Origin: Amblyornis subalaris
Lineage: Eukaryota; Chordata; Aves; Passeriformes; Ptilonorhynchidae
DNA: 64,000 nt
Direction: 5' to 3'
Assembly: GCA_018881555.1 (NCBI GenBank)
Contig: JACAXG010000070.1
Span: 1,302,001-1,366,000, forward strand
Position 1 is the first letter of the stretch, and every line of letters starts with the position of its first letter. The notes under the pieces are model-generated. The model worked only from the letters and a program-made list of their open reading frames with translations. It had not been told where the DNA came from and did no database searches. Position numbers and translations under genes: made by a program. Below are positions 1 to 13,189 of this stretch, piece after piece.

Positions 1-3000
1 AGCATTGCCTAGATAGTGCACCTGTGCTTTGCACTGTGAAGCAGAGATCTCAGTCTCACGAGTTTTGGGAACATTAACCCCTGCCCCTACTATTTCTCAT
101 GTTATCTGTGCGATCTGTCAGGGAGCAGAAGCCATGTGAGGACATCCTTAAGCGTGAGCACCAGGTTCCCCTAGGACAAGAGATGAAATATTCGCTATGA
201 CATATTAAAATAAACCAACCCCTCCTTCTTTGGAGCCAGATTGTGAATATGTAGGGTGTGTGTAGTCAGATGAATGTCATTGCCAGATAAGAACATCTCA
301 CACAATAATGCAGTGTCGAGAGCCCCAGCGAGTGCCAGTTACTGATCACTGTCACGTCAGTACATTGCAAAACAACAACTGCTCTCTTTGCTGTTGCCAC
401 ACCATGATTTTGCAGAACCTCAACAGTGAGCAGTCTCTGAGACTGTCCACAGGGAATGTCTCTTTGCTTTCCCTTTGTCCGTGGCCATACCTTTATACCA
501 GGCGAGTGCAAGTATAAACATGTGCATGGAAGGAGAGGAACTAAAGCCACCCAGTAAGACAAGTCTGGCTTACAAAATGCTATCGGAGGCATACAAAGAG
601 AAAGTGTGACTGAAACCTTTATAAAGTGTAACTGAACAGAACAAAGAGTGATACTATGGGTGTTTCTTCCCTGGGATAAGGTGGGTGCAGTGGGAACCTT
701 CCGAGCCCTTCAGTTTTCCCAGCATTTTCCCTCTGTACTCTGTACAACCTGACCTCAGGCAGACTCAGATGAACGCAGAAATGAACGCAAAGAGTTAAAA
801 CTGTCAAAGTAAACTGAATTATGTCTGACATATAGTCCTGTTTCCCATCCTGCTTTGCACTCTCATTTATAGGGAGGGGACAATACCTTTCCTTTCATAC
901 AAGTGTAAATAAATGTCCAGTGCCAGACACAGCCACTGTGACTGACCTACAGGGGAGGACATTCAGCCCCTTCAAACTATGGAAGCAGACATAGGAAAAG
1001 GGTCAGTTTGACAACATATGGAAGGCTGTCAGGTGCCCTCTCAAACTGGGAAAGACACAGCCTTTCCAATGTAGATTTAAATTCAAAAGAAGTATTTATT
1101 TTAAAAGATAACAAAGGATTGACAGTGCACTGTCAATAATAAGATGCTAACAAGCAAGGCCATGCAAGAGAAATGTCTCACCCATTACCCACGTAGCTTC
1201 AGGGAGTGTCTCATCCCAATCCAACATCTGCCCAGGTATTTAAGCAATGACTTCAACAGACATCAGCACTTGGTAAACATTTCCTACCTGAGCTGGGGCA
1301 GCACAACCAGACCTAGGGGTGGCATAGAAAGTGTAGACTTTGGTTGTACTACAGAGGTGGGAGAGGTCTGAGAGCAGCAGCCTGCAGCCAGCTTTTGCCC
1401 AGCCAATTTGGGTATGCAGAGCAGTGTTTGCATGCTGGCAAGGACCCCTGGCAGAGACTGCCTTCCCCTGTAGGAACCTGGCCTCCGTCGAGCACTTGCT
1501 GCCTCAAAGTTGTGGCTTTGCTTCTGCTGTCCTGTGAGCCAAGGAGAAAATGAGCACACTGGGACAGTCTGCTATGGCCACTTGTGCTGGAGTCTGACAG
1601 GTATCCTTAGCACCTAAAATGAAGCAGAAACCCCATTTGGTATCACATAAAAGACTTTCTAAGGAAGCTTCTTTAGAAAAAGAATCTAATATTGCTAAGG
1701 CTCTTTGCTTTGTATTCTTCCACAGCTGAAGATACAGAACACTGGCACATCAAGCAGCAAGGGAAGGAAGGCAGAAAAACAGGAGAGATGTGTCATGGTC
1801 CAGGTAGGGGCTGGAGGAGCAGATTGGTACTGGGAATATAGGAATATAATGGAATATAATTCCCATTGCAGTGGCCCTGTATGACACTGAGACACACATT
1901 TCATCTGTGACATATACGAAACAATTTCAGCTGTCTGAGCTCCAATTCCCTTTCTGGAAATGGGATCATCTGGTGCTCACTGTTCTACTTGTGTCCCATA
2001 AGGACCAGTCCCACTGGCATTCAGGTGCTTACTCAGGTGCTCTCAACAAGAGGACCAGCTAACCCAACCCTCAGGAGGAGGACATTGCAGCACACTGTGG
2101 CAGCCAGCAGGCTGTGTTGAAGCAGTCTCCACTCCATGAAGAGAGCCTGCATCGTGCTCAGCACTCCTGGGGCTGGCCTGAGGAAAGCAATGGGTACAGC
2201 AGGGAGGCGATGGGTGGGCTGGTGCCTGCAGCTTCTCTGGTGGCAACTGAGAGGGCTCCTGTTGCAGTTCTTACCCTGGCAGTCAGAGGTTTTGTAAGGC
2301 AGGACTCTCTCATCCCCCTTGTCACTTCTGATGGTGACTGTGAGCAGCTTGCCAACCTTAGACTTCTCTCCCCTGCTAGGCTCAAAATGCTGGGTTGTGA
2401 CTCCCAGTGTGCCAGATAAAAGCACTCCAGAAAAGTTTGTTCCATACACCTGTAAAACTGTTCACTATGAATCTTCTGTTTCTCAGAGACTCTTCAAATA
2501 ATCTCTCTCATTGAGAACCCCAAGCAATGGGGTCCCCAAGACACCCCAGTTTTCTGCTGTGGCTCTGGTTAACACTCGCTCAGCTGTCAAACTGCCCATC
2601 ACAAATCAGGAAGGTTCAGCTGAGCACCCTCTGGTCCTGGGCAACCCCCTGCCAGCGCTCAGGCACCTCTTTCCTCATTGCTGCAAAGCAAAGACAAATA
2701 CACTTGAAAAAACATGGGTACATATGGGGGAAGGAGTGAGGGCTTCTGCTGGGTACGGGGTGAAGCAGGACCACGGAGGGAGGACTCAGGGAGAAATTGT
2801 CAGAGCAGATACTCTGCTAGTGCAAATCAAGGTGGCCTCATTGACTTTGCCTTGCCCTGGCTGGGTTACACCTCCTGTGCCATGTTTCCTGAAATAGGGA
2901 TCTGCATGTCTGGCTCAATGAGAGCAGGCTGTCCTAGCAGTGTTTAGAAGCTATGTAAGTGGAAAGCATTTTTACACAGGCTAATTTGACATATAATATT

Positions 3001-3030
3001 TCAGGAACTTACAATTTATTTTTATGGTTT

Positions 3031-3080
3031 GAAAAAAAAAAAGTCCAGTAGAAAAAAAAAAAGGAGGAAAAAAAAAAGGA
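3031..3080. repeat. A-rich interrupted homopolymer
   Basis: Three runs of 10 to 12 A are separated by short purine-rich spacers. This is low-complexity DNA, not tied to a recognisable retroposon body on either side. Confidence 0.8.
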
Positions 3081-3383
3081 CACTGAGCAAATAATAACGT
3101 GTGTGGGTGGGTTGGTATGTAATACCCCAACCACAGGGCTACAGCAACATTTGGTCCCACTGACCTTTTTGCTTAAATTAAGGTAAATACTCATCTACTG
3201 ACAATAGTCTGCTGTGTTACGTCTGTGGATTAGCTCATAGAGAAGGACATGACAAATACTTTATAGTTTGACACATGCTAGTGACTTGAGACTTGATCCG
3301 AAGTCTAAGGACAGATTCTTCTTATGAGTAAAATTAATAAACCTTGATTAAACCCCAAGATATATAAAGATGGAAACGTGGAA

Positions 3384-3428
3384 AGAGATAGATAGATAAA
3401 TAGATAGATAGGTAGATAATAGATAATC
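3384..3428. repeat. Imperfect (GATA)n microsatellite
   Basis: GATA units are interrupted by AAATA and GGTA variants and end in GATAATAGATAAT. It is an ordinary tetranucleotide microsatellite and is likely length-polymorphic. Confidence 0.9.
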
Positions 3429-6080
3429 TCTATGTAACTTAAAATAGATTTAGTCAGGTAATTTCTGCTATAATCTCTACCTGAGGGTAACGGACTTTCT
3501 ACAAATATCAGCAGGTTTTATTTCCCAAGGGCTTTTTTGTCTTACAGCTTTCTACTAGGAAAATCAAACCTGTATATTTTAAATCAGATAATTCAGTGTG
3601 ACTGACTATATGTGATGTTGTTGACATGGCCCCAAATACTCTCAAGTGGATTCGCATAGAGTCATGCAATGTCTCATAAGTGTTTGCATTTCTTTCCCAT
3701 AATATAACAATCTTCTAGTTCACATGAGGAAATGGGGCTACCATTCAACCTGGGTTGTGTGCCCCCATACAAATATTCTTTGTAATACTGAAGGAATGCA
3801 AAAGAAAGCAATTTCTGCTAAAATGAATGAAATTACTCAGAATATTGCCACTTTGAAAAGTCAAATAGTCCTTTCCCCTCAGAAATGTCAACAGAAGCAA
3901 TTTACAGATGTAAATGCTTTAGACTTTTTCATTCAAATACCCCTCTGTATTTCAAACATACATTCAATGTTTGCCATAAAAGAAATGCTGAAGCATCTAT
4001 TTCATTAAATACAAGTTCTCATTTTTATTCTGCTTTCCTGCTGCATAATAGCAAACAAACAAATGAAAAGGTAATCTTTTCCTAGCTCAAGTTATTAAGT
4101 TATACAGCAGATTTGCTATTAATGTAAAATAAATGATGTCTCTGACATGGAGAACTCATAACTTACATGCTTATACAGTGTTGACGACCTTGAAATTAGA
4201 AACTTTTGCTGCTTGAGGTTGAATATTGCATCTATGCGCTGTTACTGCTTACNAAGGCAGAAGTGCTCACTGAATGCTGCTAAAACAAATTTTCTTTTTA
4301 CAATGAATGTAACACCTAGGATGAGACAGAGAAGACCTCGGGTCATAAGATTTGCAGAAGGACAGAATGATATTAAACTTTGGAGTTTAGTACTGTTAAG
4401 AGCAAGCCCTGGGAGTTCACTTGCCAAGCACCAAGGTTCACCCCTGAGGCCAAGCTGCCTGTGAACCCTTCTGGTGCTGAGCCATCTGGTCCCTAGGCTC
4501 TGTTCATGTTTGCAGTTTCCCACTGTAATTTGCACGCCCACAATTTGACATCTCTTGGGAAAACAAGGCTAGTATTTTCGTAAAGATTTCAGAGTTCATG
4601 ACTCTTATCCTTAAGGGTTAAGAGCAGCCTCAAATTCAAAACAGTTATCTGGAAATATTCACCAGCTCTGGTGTTATTTAGACTGAAGGATGGAGGTTTA
4701 ATTAAACCCCTAATTTTGATCCATGTGGGGAATAGGCCTCATGTCATTTGTTGTCCTCCATGGAACAACAGATAACACCAGGGAGAAGCAGGAGCTGGAA
4801 TGACACCTACAAATCTGAAGGTGAGAAAATGCAGAAAACATTGATGCTCCAAGCGGACAGGTGGAACACTGGATGTAGGTGAGGCAGTAAGGCATTTATG
4901 TCACATGAGGCATTTATGTCTTGTTCATGGTGTTTTCACATCAGTCTTATCATCCAGATCCTCAGCTGACGGATATTTTGGGCCAAATCTTCAGCTGGTG
5001 TGAGGCAGTGCATCTCCATGTCATAAGCCCTAATTTAGCAACAGAAGGGTCACAGAAACCAGAAAATGAGTCCTTCCCTGCAGATTGTTTCTTCGGACTT
5101 TAGCTACCCTTGAGCCACATTTCTCCTAACCTTTTTCTAGATGTCCACTGCCTTTTTAGTCAATCTAAGGCTGGGAGACAAAATACGTGGTCTAAACTGG
5201 CAAATCCATGCACTAGCACTGCCGTAGTATCAGCTCATTGTCTGCTCCTTGAAAACACATCCCAGAAATACCTGTGGGACTCTCATTTCCCTGGTGGTTC
5301 TAAAGGTCTCATCTAAAAGTCCAGAAGGCAATGAGTCCCCGTCGCCACAAAACTGACTTCAGCTCTCCCTCTCAGTATCACCAGACTCAGCACAGTGAGC
5401 AGAAGAATCCAACAAAACAAAGCCAAACAGCTTTCCGCTGTTATTTTAAGCCAGGAGAGAGGATGGAGGGAGGGAGCGGGGGGAATGAACCACTCGGCAA
5501 ACGCTGGGAAAGCATTTAGTTTTGGCTGATGGCCTCTTGTGGCTGTGGTTTCCACAATGTCTCTGTGTTCTATCTGTGTCAGGATGGAACCAGCCTCCTG
5601 AAATAGACTGAACAAGCTAGACTGGAGCTATTTTAATACCTAGAGCTTGTTCTCTTTAGATTTTTTGGAGTGAGGGGATAGAGTGGAAGAGGAGAGACAA
5701 CAAGCAAGGGTGATGTTATTTTAACACATGCAAAGGAGCTGTCAGAGTGTAGCAGTTTGGCTGTCTCAGCACACACCCCCATCCGCCCCATCATTACTAC
5801 GTGCAAAGATGCACAGCCTCAGATAGCACCTGTGTAGACCAGAATTAGCCTGGTTTGTGTGTGCACACGCACACATCTCATTGGAAAAGCGTCATGGTTT
5901 CCTTCGTGTCACACTGAGAGGGAAAAGCGAGCTCATGTCTCCAGGCATGACGTGCGAGTTACTCATGGTGGAGCTTCATTACTCAAGATAGACACAAATC
6001 ACTCCCCCATCTTGCCACAATAGTACATTGGTCACCACAGTTCTGCTCTGAAGAGAAGAGTAGCTCCTTCCCAGAATCAA

Positions 6081-6107
6081 ATGTTGGAAATGTTGGAAAT
6101 GTTGGAA
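6081..6107. repeat. Three tandem copies of ATGTTGGAA
   Basis: The 9-mer ATGTTGGAA occurs three times head to tail without mismatch. It is a small minisatellite with no coding frame around it. Confidence 0.85.
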
Positions 6108-7229
6108 AGCTGGGAAGGGTTGTAGGATAGTGTGCAAAGCAAAGTCTCAAGAATACCAGGTAGCTTTTTAGACTTGCAGCCAGTTTTGATACTATCTCTT
6201 GCTGTGTGGTAAGAGGGTAAGCTTTCAGAGACTTCATCAACAGAAGTAATACAATCCAGTCCTTCCCCAAGCCTGCCTGGATCCTGGTTTCATGACAGCT
6301 TAGACCACAATTTCCTCTCCACTCTTCACTGATTTTGCTGCGATAAATGGTATGTCTCAAAAATGTCCTCTCAGGTTGCCAGTGTTGCCCTTTCAAACCT
6401 CAGTGGAGGAAGAGACTTTAACATCTGTGCTGGGAGTGTTTTCCTACATTTCTGTACATCAGGTTGACATTAAATTTGTCTTGGATTACACTGTATTGGT
6501 CTTGCTCATGGCACACTGTTCTGAGGGTTCAGCCCCTCCATGGCAATCATGAACCGTGTTATGCTGATTTATACAGGGTCACTCTGATCTGATATGATGC
6601 TACAGAACAGCATATCAGTTATACTCCTGACACATGACAGCTCCACTTTCTTTAACAGATGAGATAAAAGCCATATAGCACCTCATATCATCTCTAGGTT
6701 GGTCGGAGAACAACTTGCTCCAAGGAGGACATTCCTTAGAAGCTGATGAAGTCCCTTTGGCAGCCTCTTCCTATTGCTAAAGTTCTAGGGGGAAAATCCT
6801 TTGCTCCTCCAGTGTCTGGATTGCTCTTCATCTTTGCACACCCTCTGTGCTGAACTAATGCCTGAATCCCCTGTGACACTCCCACATTACAGCAAAACAA
6901 CCTAAAAACATATGTGAGACATTCTGTTGCTTCTTTGAAGGTTAACTCTAATTTTTTCGCCCTTGCAACCAGACCTCTTCAACACAGCCAGCCAATGAGG
7001 TCATCTTCTCTATCAGATGGAAGGAGCTAAAAACATGACACAGGAGATGTCAGCTCCATTGGCTGCTCATCTCAGTACCTGCAGCCAAAACAGAAAGCTT
7101 ACTCAGGCTGCCAAATAAAAATACCTCTTGTGGGCACATTCCTTGCAGAGTGCACAAGAGAGCAAGCTGGGAAGACAGCAAGGGAGGACAGCAAGCAGTG
7201 TCACANAGAGACATAAGAAAGGACAGATG

Positions 7230-7272
7230 GGGGGAAAGAGGGAGAGAGAGAGAGGAGAGAGAGGAGGTGAGG
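7230..7272. repeat. GA-rich low-complexity tract
   Basis: The tract is almost entirely G and A, with GAGA and GGAG units. No gene context is visible. Confidence 0.8.
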
Positions 7273-7421
7273 GGGCAAAACCACAGGTGAAGAACTATAA
7301 AGATATACAAGGAGCCAAGTGAGACAAGGGCAGACTAATTTCCCTAGCAGTAAATGTCATGGCAGACAACACAACTGTATGATACAGTGCTTTCTTAGGC
7401 ATGCACAGTGAAACCCTAGCT

Positions 7422-7470
7422 CTGTTGAAGACTATGGCCAAAATCCCATTGACTTCAGTAATGCCAGGAC
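7422..7470 (+). repeat. Fragment resembling an ancient sauropsid interspersed repeat
   Basis: The phrase CCCATTGACTTCAGTAATGCC resembles the 'cccattgacttcaatgg' phrase that recurs in interspersed repeats of turtles, crocodilians and birds. The fragment is short and old. I cannot name its family from the sequence alone. Confidence 0.3.
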
Positions 7471-10400
7471 AAACGGAGCTGCCCCGTGCCTCCCAGCAAT
7501 CAGCTCTGGCCATGGTCAAAATCCCTCCTGCAATCTGATCTTGTTTCTCCAGTTTCACCCATTACACTGCCAGAACCAGACTCAAGGGGCAAGCAGAGGA
7601 TAGGGATGCACAAATGGCCAATTTGTGTTTTTCCTATTTTCCTTATGTGGCAACAAGCGAAGCAGGCAGCTAAGGGCAGAATTTAGCCCCTGCGGCCTAT
7701 CGCCCTTCAGAATGGTCTTCAGTCCCAGCAGGATTTCCTTCTCAATGTCACTGCCTAGGAAAAAGGAGCAACTCCTTACTACTACAAAGGGTAGCTATAA
7801 GGTTCCAGTTTGCTCAGAGCTTTATGCAAAATCACTGAAAATATTTCCACTACTTTTGGAGAGCAAAGTGTGCAGTGAAATTGGGCTGTGTAGAGTTGCA
7901 AACACGTTGCAGCTGGCAGAACCAGCTCTTACAACGGGGTGGACTGCAAGACCTTGCTCTGTTCTTCTGTGCCACCATGATTAGATTTTGCAGTGATCAA
8001 ACCTATGCAATGTGGCAATGCATAAAACCTTCAAAGCATTAAGAGCTCCTCGCAGTGTAGAGCCACCACAGGACAGGCTGTCCCCAGCACAGCTGAGATC
8101 TCTGCCTTTCTTGCCTGGACTTCTGCACTATACCCAACTAAGTTAAAGGTCAGAGTCATTAACCGCAAGGTGTCCCACTGCAAAGGCTGGGATTACTGAA
8201 GGACCAGTTACCACCTGAGAGTAACATGGGAAGGAAAGAGGGTATATAACAATGCAAGATGAAGCACTGTTTTCTCCCCTNTGGCACTGGCACTTCTGTT
8301 TCAGTGGATGCACATGCGCTCACACTAAGTGATCTGTTGACTCAAATGCCGTCATGGACATAAGCAGCATAAACTTTGCCCGAGCACGAGCAGCTGTCAC
8401 CTTGTGAGATGCATGTGCTCAGAACCAGGTGCGTGTCACTTCAGTAACGTTGGAGGATATGACTTTGACTTGGCCATAAAAGGAAGTAGGGGGACGGACC
8501 CAGGGAAGATATGGACACTGCAGCAGGTACTGGAAATTGTTCTTGGCTCCTAGCAGCATTGTTTGATCTGTTCAGTGGGTCATGTGCCAGCCAGCCGACT
8601 CGCTACGTGTGTTTAGACAGCTCCTGCATGTCTGAATTCTCCTGGCCAGCTGGCTGCTTTAACTCCTTCAGCTGCCCTTACTGCCAGGAGTCAGGCAGTT
8701 CTGGAAGCAACAGAGTAAAACCCAGCAGGGCTGGAAAGTAGCACAGGATTTGAATTAAGTGAAGATGGGGTTTGGAGTGGCAAAGGAAGTGGGGAATTTG
8801 CTGGGACTCTTGAGTTAATGACTGCTGTTGTTAAAAAATCATGACCATCATCCTCCTGAGACGTGTTTCCTAACATGTCTTTAATGGAAAATTAACCAGG
8901 GCAGCCTCTGCTCTCTCAAGCTTTGAAATCCTGCCATAGAAACCTGTAGCAGAGGATGAAGAGACAAAAGCAGCAGCAGCATACAGCACAACCTGGTATC
9001 AAGAATAACTGTCAGAGACAGGTGCGTATGCTTGTCATGCCGTGCATCTTCAGTTGCAGGCACCCCTCACAAAAGCAAATACTAAGCCTAAAAAGCTTGG
9101 AAAAGTAACACTGAAGCTCATGATGAACCTGTGAGTCTGACCCCCTCCCCTCTTTACCCCTCCACCACCTGACACTTTTACGGTGCAGTCTCTGCACTAG
9201 TGCTGCAGGTTCCCTTTAAAATGGGCTTAAATGGGAACCCAGGCAGAGCAAATTGCCTGAGGAAAAGTTTCTAGATCTCCTGCCTCTCCGTGAGTCCTTT
9301 CTTCAAAAATATTCACTAAAAGATCTGAGGTTATGATGTGACTTTTTCCCCCTGTCACATGTTGAAGCCCTTATGCCAACAGCTCCTCTCTCTGTTTGCC
9401 TCTTCTGCTGTGCTGATCCAAATTCTCAAGTCACTGGTAGAGTTCCAGAGTCATTCCCTGGGTTTTATTCCAGCCTGTCAGCAGCACTGCTGAGAGCTGA
9501 GCGAAGCCTCCTATTTCCCAGCCTTCCACCCAGGATGACAGGCTGGTTGTGAGGTGTTCTGTGACATCTCACACTTCAGGCATTGTATTGGTGTTTGTCA
9601 TGTTGCAGCATGAGGAGACCCAGCTAGCATCCTGGGAATTTCGAACAGCATCCATGAAGACTTTGTTCTGCTCTTGGATTCTCCTGTGCTGGTGATCTGT
9701 TGTCCTTTTGTGCAGTTTGATAAAAGCAAAGGCAGAATCCCAATCATGTCAGAGGAGCTGCGAAAATCCCACAGAAAATGGGAATGAAGGAGGGGTAAGG
9801 ACATCCTTCCTCTTAGCAAACAGGCCTGTGNCCATCATGATCACACAGTGTCTGGAGACCATCTGTAACACTGGGAAACCATTCCAAACTATTTTGCTGG
9901 TAAAACCACAACACATTCCCACTGGTGTTTTCACAAGCTAAATGGTTTCAGCATTGCTGACAAGAAGGCTGTTTCCATCCATGGTGCCACTGAAGTCAGG
10001 AGAGTCACAATGATGCAGAAATTAAAACAGCTGAGAGCAGAATAAGGCTGCAATTTTCCAGCAACAGCAAGAAGGTCAGCCTTTTGCCTTTCACCATCTC
10101 AGCCATGAGTCCCAGGGAAGCAGACTCTCCTCCTCACTCGTGTTCCAGAGTCCAGCCAAGGAGGTTGGTCAGGCTCAGACAGAATGGGGACCCAGGCTAA
10201 TGATGGAGGAATTAATGGGCTTGTTCCTGTGATGGCCAGTCTTTCTTCAAGAGAGGATGCGTTAGTATGTGCAACTGGCCTGGAAACTGAGCCAGGGAAG
10301 AGGAAGGCAATGACATGTAGCCACTCACTTCCATTTGTCTTTGTCTGCTTGGGGCAGAATGCGCTGCTAGTGCTACCCTTGACACAAGTCTCAAGCAGGG

Positions 10401-10939
10401 ATGTCAACACATATTCTTGCCTTTCTTCTCTGCATCTGCTTCTGCCCCAGCAATCTAGACACCTGCCAGGGGGACTTGCAAATCTGGGTCTTGTTTGCTT
10501 TTAGTCGACTTTATCCTGTTTTACAACAGCAGCTGCAAATGTCAAGTAGCAGATCAGCCCCCATTTGCCATGATCAGTGAGTACTGTTGGTTCCATTGGA
10601 GTGGAAGATTAGCAACTAGCCTGTTGACTGGGGGTTCTTGTGCATAGAGGTGAGGGAAGAGGAATCACTGCAACCTTCATCTTCTCAGAGACAAACAGCA
10701 ACAGGTTCTTCGGCCTCTGTCATCTCCAGGCCAGCTCCCTTTGTCTTTAGGTCTGCTATCAAAGGCAATGCAATCTCCTCCCCACACCACTTGTCTCCAA
10801 AAGCAGATCCTAGCTGCTAGGTACACCGCCGTGAGAAGTCCTGTCACCTTTGAGAAGCAGCCTTTTTCTCTGTGTCTTTCTGAACTGATAGATGTCTGCA
10901 TGGAATTTTCCGCCAGCAGAGAATTGTACTGAACTCCTC

Positions 10940-12075
10940 CGGGCCTGAAAGCATCACAGGACAACCGGGGGATCAGGCCCAGGTGGCACGCGTTTATGAA
11001 AGGCAGGTCCTGCTTGACTATCCTGACCTTCTGTGACAGGGTGATCTGCTTACTGGATGAGGGAAAGGCAACGGATGTATTTACCCGGATGTTAGTAAAG
11101 ACATTTACACCATTTCCCACAGCATTCTCTAGGAGAAACTGGCTGCTCATGGCTTGGATTGGTGCACTCTTCACTGGGTAAAAAACTGTCTGTATGGCTG
11201 AGCCCAGAGAGTGGTAGTGAATGGAGTCATGTCCAGCTGGTGGCCTGTCACAAGTGGTGTTCCCCAGGGCTCAGTGTCGGAGCCAATTCTGTTTAATGTC
11301 TTTATCAATGATCTGGATGAGGGGATCGAGGGCACCCTCAATCAGTTTGCAGACACATCAAGTTGGGTGGAAGTATCAATCTGCTGGAGCGTAGGCAGAG
11401 GGATCTGGACAGCCTGGAATGACAGGCCGAGACCAACTGTATGAGGTTCAACAACACCAAGTGCCAGGTCCTGCACTTGGGTCACAACAACTCCTTGCAG
11501 CGTTACACGTTTGGGAAAGAGTGACTGGAAGAATGTCCAGCAGAAAAGCACCTGGGGATGCTGGCTGACAGTGACTGAACATGATCCAGTGTCTGTCCAG
11601 GGGACAAAGAAGGCCAAAGGCGTCCTGGGTTGTATCAGGAATAGTGTGGCCAGCAGGACCACGACAGTCACTTCCCCCCTGTACTTAGTACTGGTGAGGC
11701 CGTACCTCAAATCCCATGCTCAGTTTTGGGCCCCTCACCACAAGAAAGACATTTTGATGCTGCAGCAAGTCCAGAGAAGGGCAATGGAGCTGGTGAAGGG
11801 TCTGGAGCACAAGTCTGATGAGGAGTGGCTGAGGGAGCTGGGGGTCTTTAGTGGCTCAGGGGGGACTTTATTGCTCTCTACAACTGCCTGAAAGGAGGTT
11901 GTAGCCATGTGACGTTGGCCTCTTCTCCCAGGTAACAAGTGACAGGATGAGAGGAAACAGCCTCCAGTTGTGCCAGGAGAGGTTTAGAGTCAATATTTAA
12001 ATTGTAAATTTCTTCACCAAAAGGGTTCTCAAGGATTGCCCAGGGAAGAGGTTGAGTCACCATCCCTGAGAATTC
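10940..12075 (+). mobile_element. Decayed CR1 LINE fragment (reverse transcriptase part and 3' UTR)
   Basis: This is a 5'-truncated copy of the avian/reptilian non-LTR retrotransposon CR1. Translated pieces on the plus strand follow CR1 ORF2 in order. A segment near 10,996-11,180 corresponds to the start of the RT region. The motif [10 protein letters not shown] and [16 protein letters not shown] lie at about 11,245-11,330. [20 protein letters not shown] through [15 protein letters not shown] and LRELGVFS lie at about 11,690-11,850. After that comes CR1-like 3' noncoding DNA to about 12,070. The RT active-site motif, normally FADD, reads FADTS here, and the reading frame is broken between the blocks, so the copy is dead. 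The terminal octamer repeats are missing, so the 3' end is also lost. Edges are approximate. Confidence 0.9.
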
Positions 12076-12492
12076 TGAGTATCAGAGAACAGAACAGAGC
12101 AGGAAAGACCCTATTGCATCCAGTCCTCTGTTATGGCAAACAACCATAACATATGAATGTACTCAAAAGCACCTCTGTAAATCAGGCTATCAGGTGCAGT
12201 CTCTCAAAATACCTCCCTGGAGAGGGAACTGCACAGGCCACCTAGCCACCAGCACAGCAGCAGAGCAAATCAGATTTCAGATAGCTTCAGCAACCAAGAT
12301 AGATTTGTGACATCAGTACAACAGCACTGTTCCTGGTAAGTGTCTGGATAAAGTATCTGAAGCATTACATTGGGACTGATTTTACCATTGATAAATTCCT
12401 CTTATAAAATTTTAGCTTTAAAAACAAGAGGAACTTTTATCCTTGTTAACTTCTCATGCCCTGGACCCATGTGCTACTTTTAGATGAGACAA

Positions 12493-12536
12493 GAACTGTT
12501 CCCTTGTTCAAGCTGTCTTGAACGAGGGAACAGTTC
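12493..12536. repeat. Compact inverted repeat: 20-bp stem, 4-nt loop
   Basis: GAACTGTTCCCTTGTTCAAG at 12,493-12,512 is followed by the loop CTGT and then by CTTGAACGAGGGAACAGTTC at 12,517-12,536. Nineteen of 20 positions pair by Watson-Crick, and the other is a G-T wobble if transcribed. An outer AGACA/TGTCT pairing extends the stem after an unpaired bulge. The loop is too short for a typical microRNA precursor. A palindromic transposon remnant or a spontaneous inverted duplication is an alternative explanation. Confidence 0.85.
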
Positions 12537-13189
12537 ATGACTGTCTACACATGCCACTTTAAAAAAAAGTAGTTTTTTTCTGAGGGAGGCAAAGGGGCTG
12601 ACATTTCCACACCAAGATCTGAGAATTTATCTACCATATCAAAGTCGCTTTAGGCTTGACAAAATTCCCCCTGTTAATTGGGAGCAGCCTGAAAGGAATT
12701 ACAAAGCAAAATAAAATATTTGAAATGCTTATTCCTATTGTTACACCGCTTTGTTTAACTGCTCTGGCAAACCTGCTGTCGGTTGTAAATTTCTTCCCTG
12801 TGCCAAGTCAACCCAGCAATAATGAAACGTGTGCTCCTGAGTTACCCTGGGCCCTTGACCTCCTAGCAGATATTATTCTTTCCTACCTATGCCTGTGGCT
12901 GCGTGGTGCTTTGAAACTGGTGCATGTTCACAGAAGGCTGCAACCTGTGAAGAAGACACCTGGCCACGTGCAGGCTTCTCACCCAGATGCCACCCACTCA
13001 TGGCATCCTTAGGCTGAGTATCCCAGGTGTCCTCACGCCTGGCAGCCAGTGCACACCTGCCCTGGTGCCTCTGTCTCATCCTTTCCCACACCCCACGCCT
13101 CTCCACTCCAATCTGCCTGACCTCCTGGGTCGCCACACCCAGACCTAAGTGAACATTTAGGTGAACATTTGGGTTCAGGTCAGAGAGGC

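Larger units (their letters stand above)
1..10939. other. Intergenic DNA, no gene seen
   Basis: I see no coding gene, RNA gene or intact mobile element here. The open frames are short, lack recognisable domains and overlap on both strands, as expected by chance. Small simple repeats are present: A-rich runs at 3,031-3,080, a GATA tract at 3,384-3,428, three copies of a 9-mer at 6,081-6,107 and a GA-rich run at 7,230-7,272. Single N bases occur at 4,252, 7,206, 8,281 and 9,831. The stretch lies 35 kb or more beyond the 3' end of VEGFA and may hold distal regulatory DNA, but nothing in the sequence proves it. Confidence 0.75.

Noticed and set aside
3384..3428. GATA tract considered as a GATA-factor-binding cluster
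   Set aside because: It is an ordinary microsatellite. Repeated GATA units by themselves are no evidence of an enhancer.
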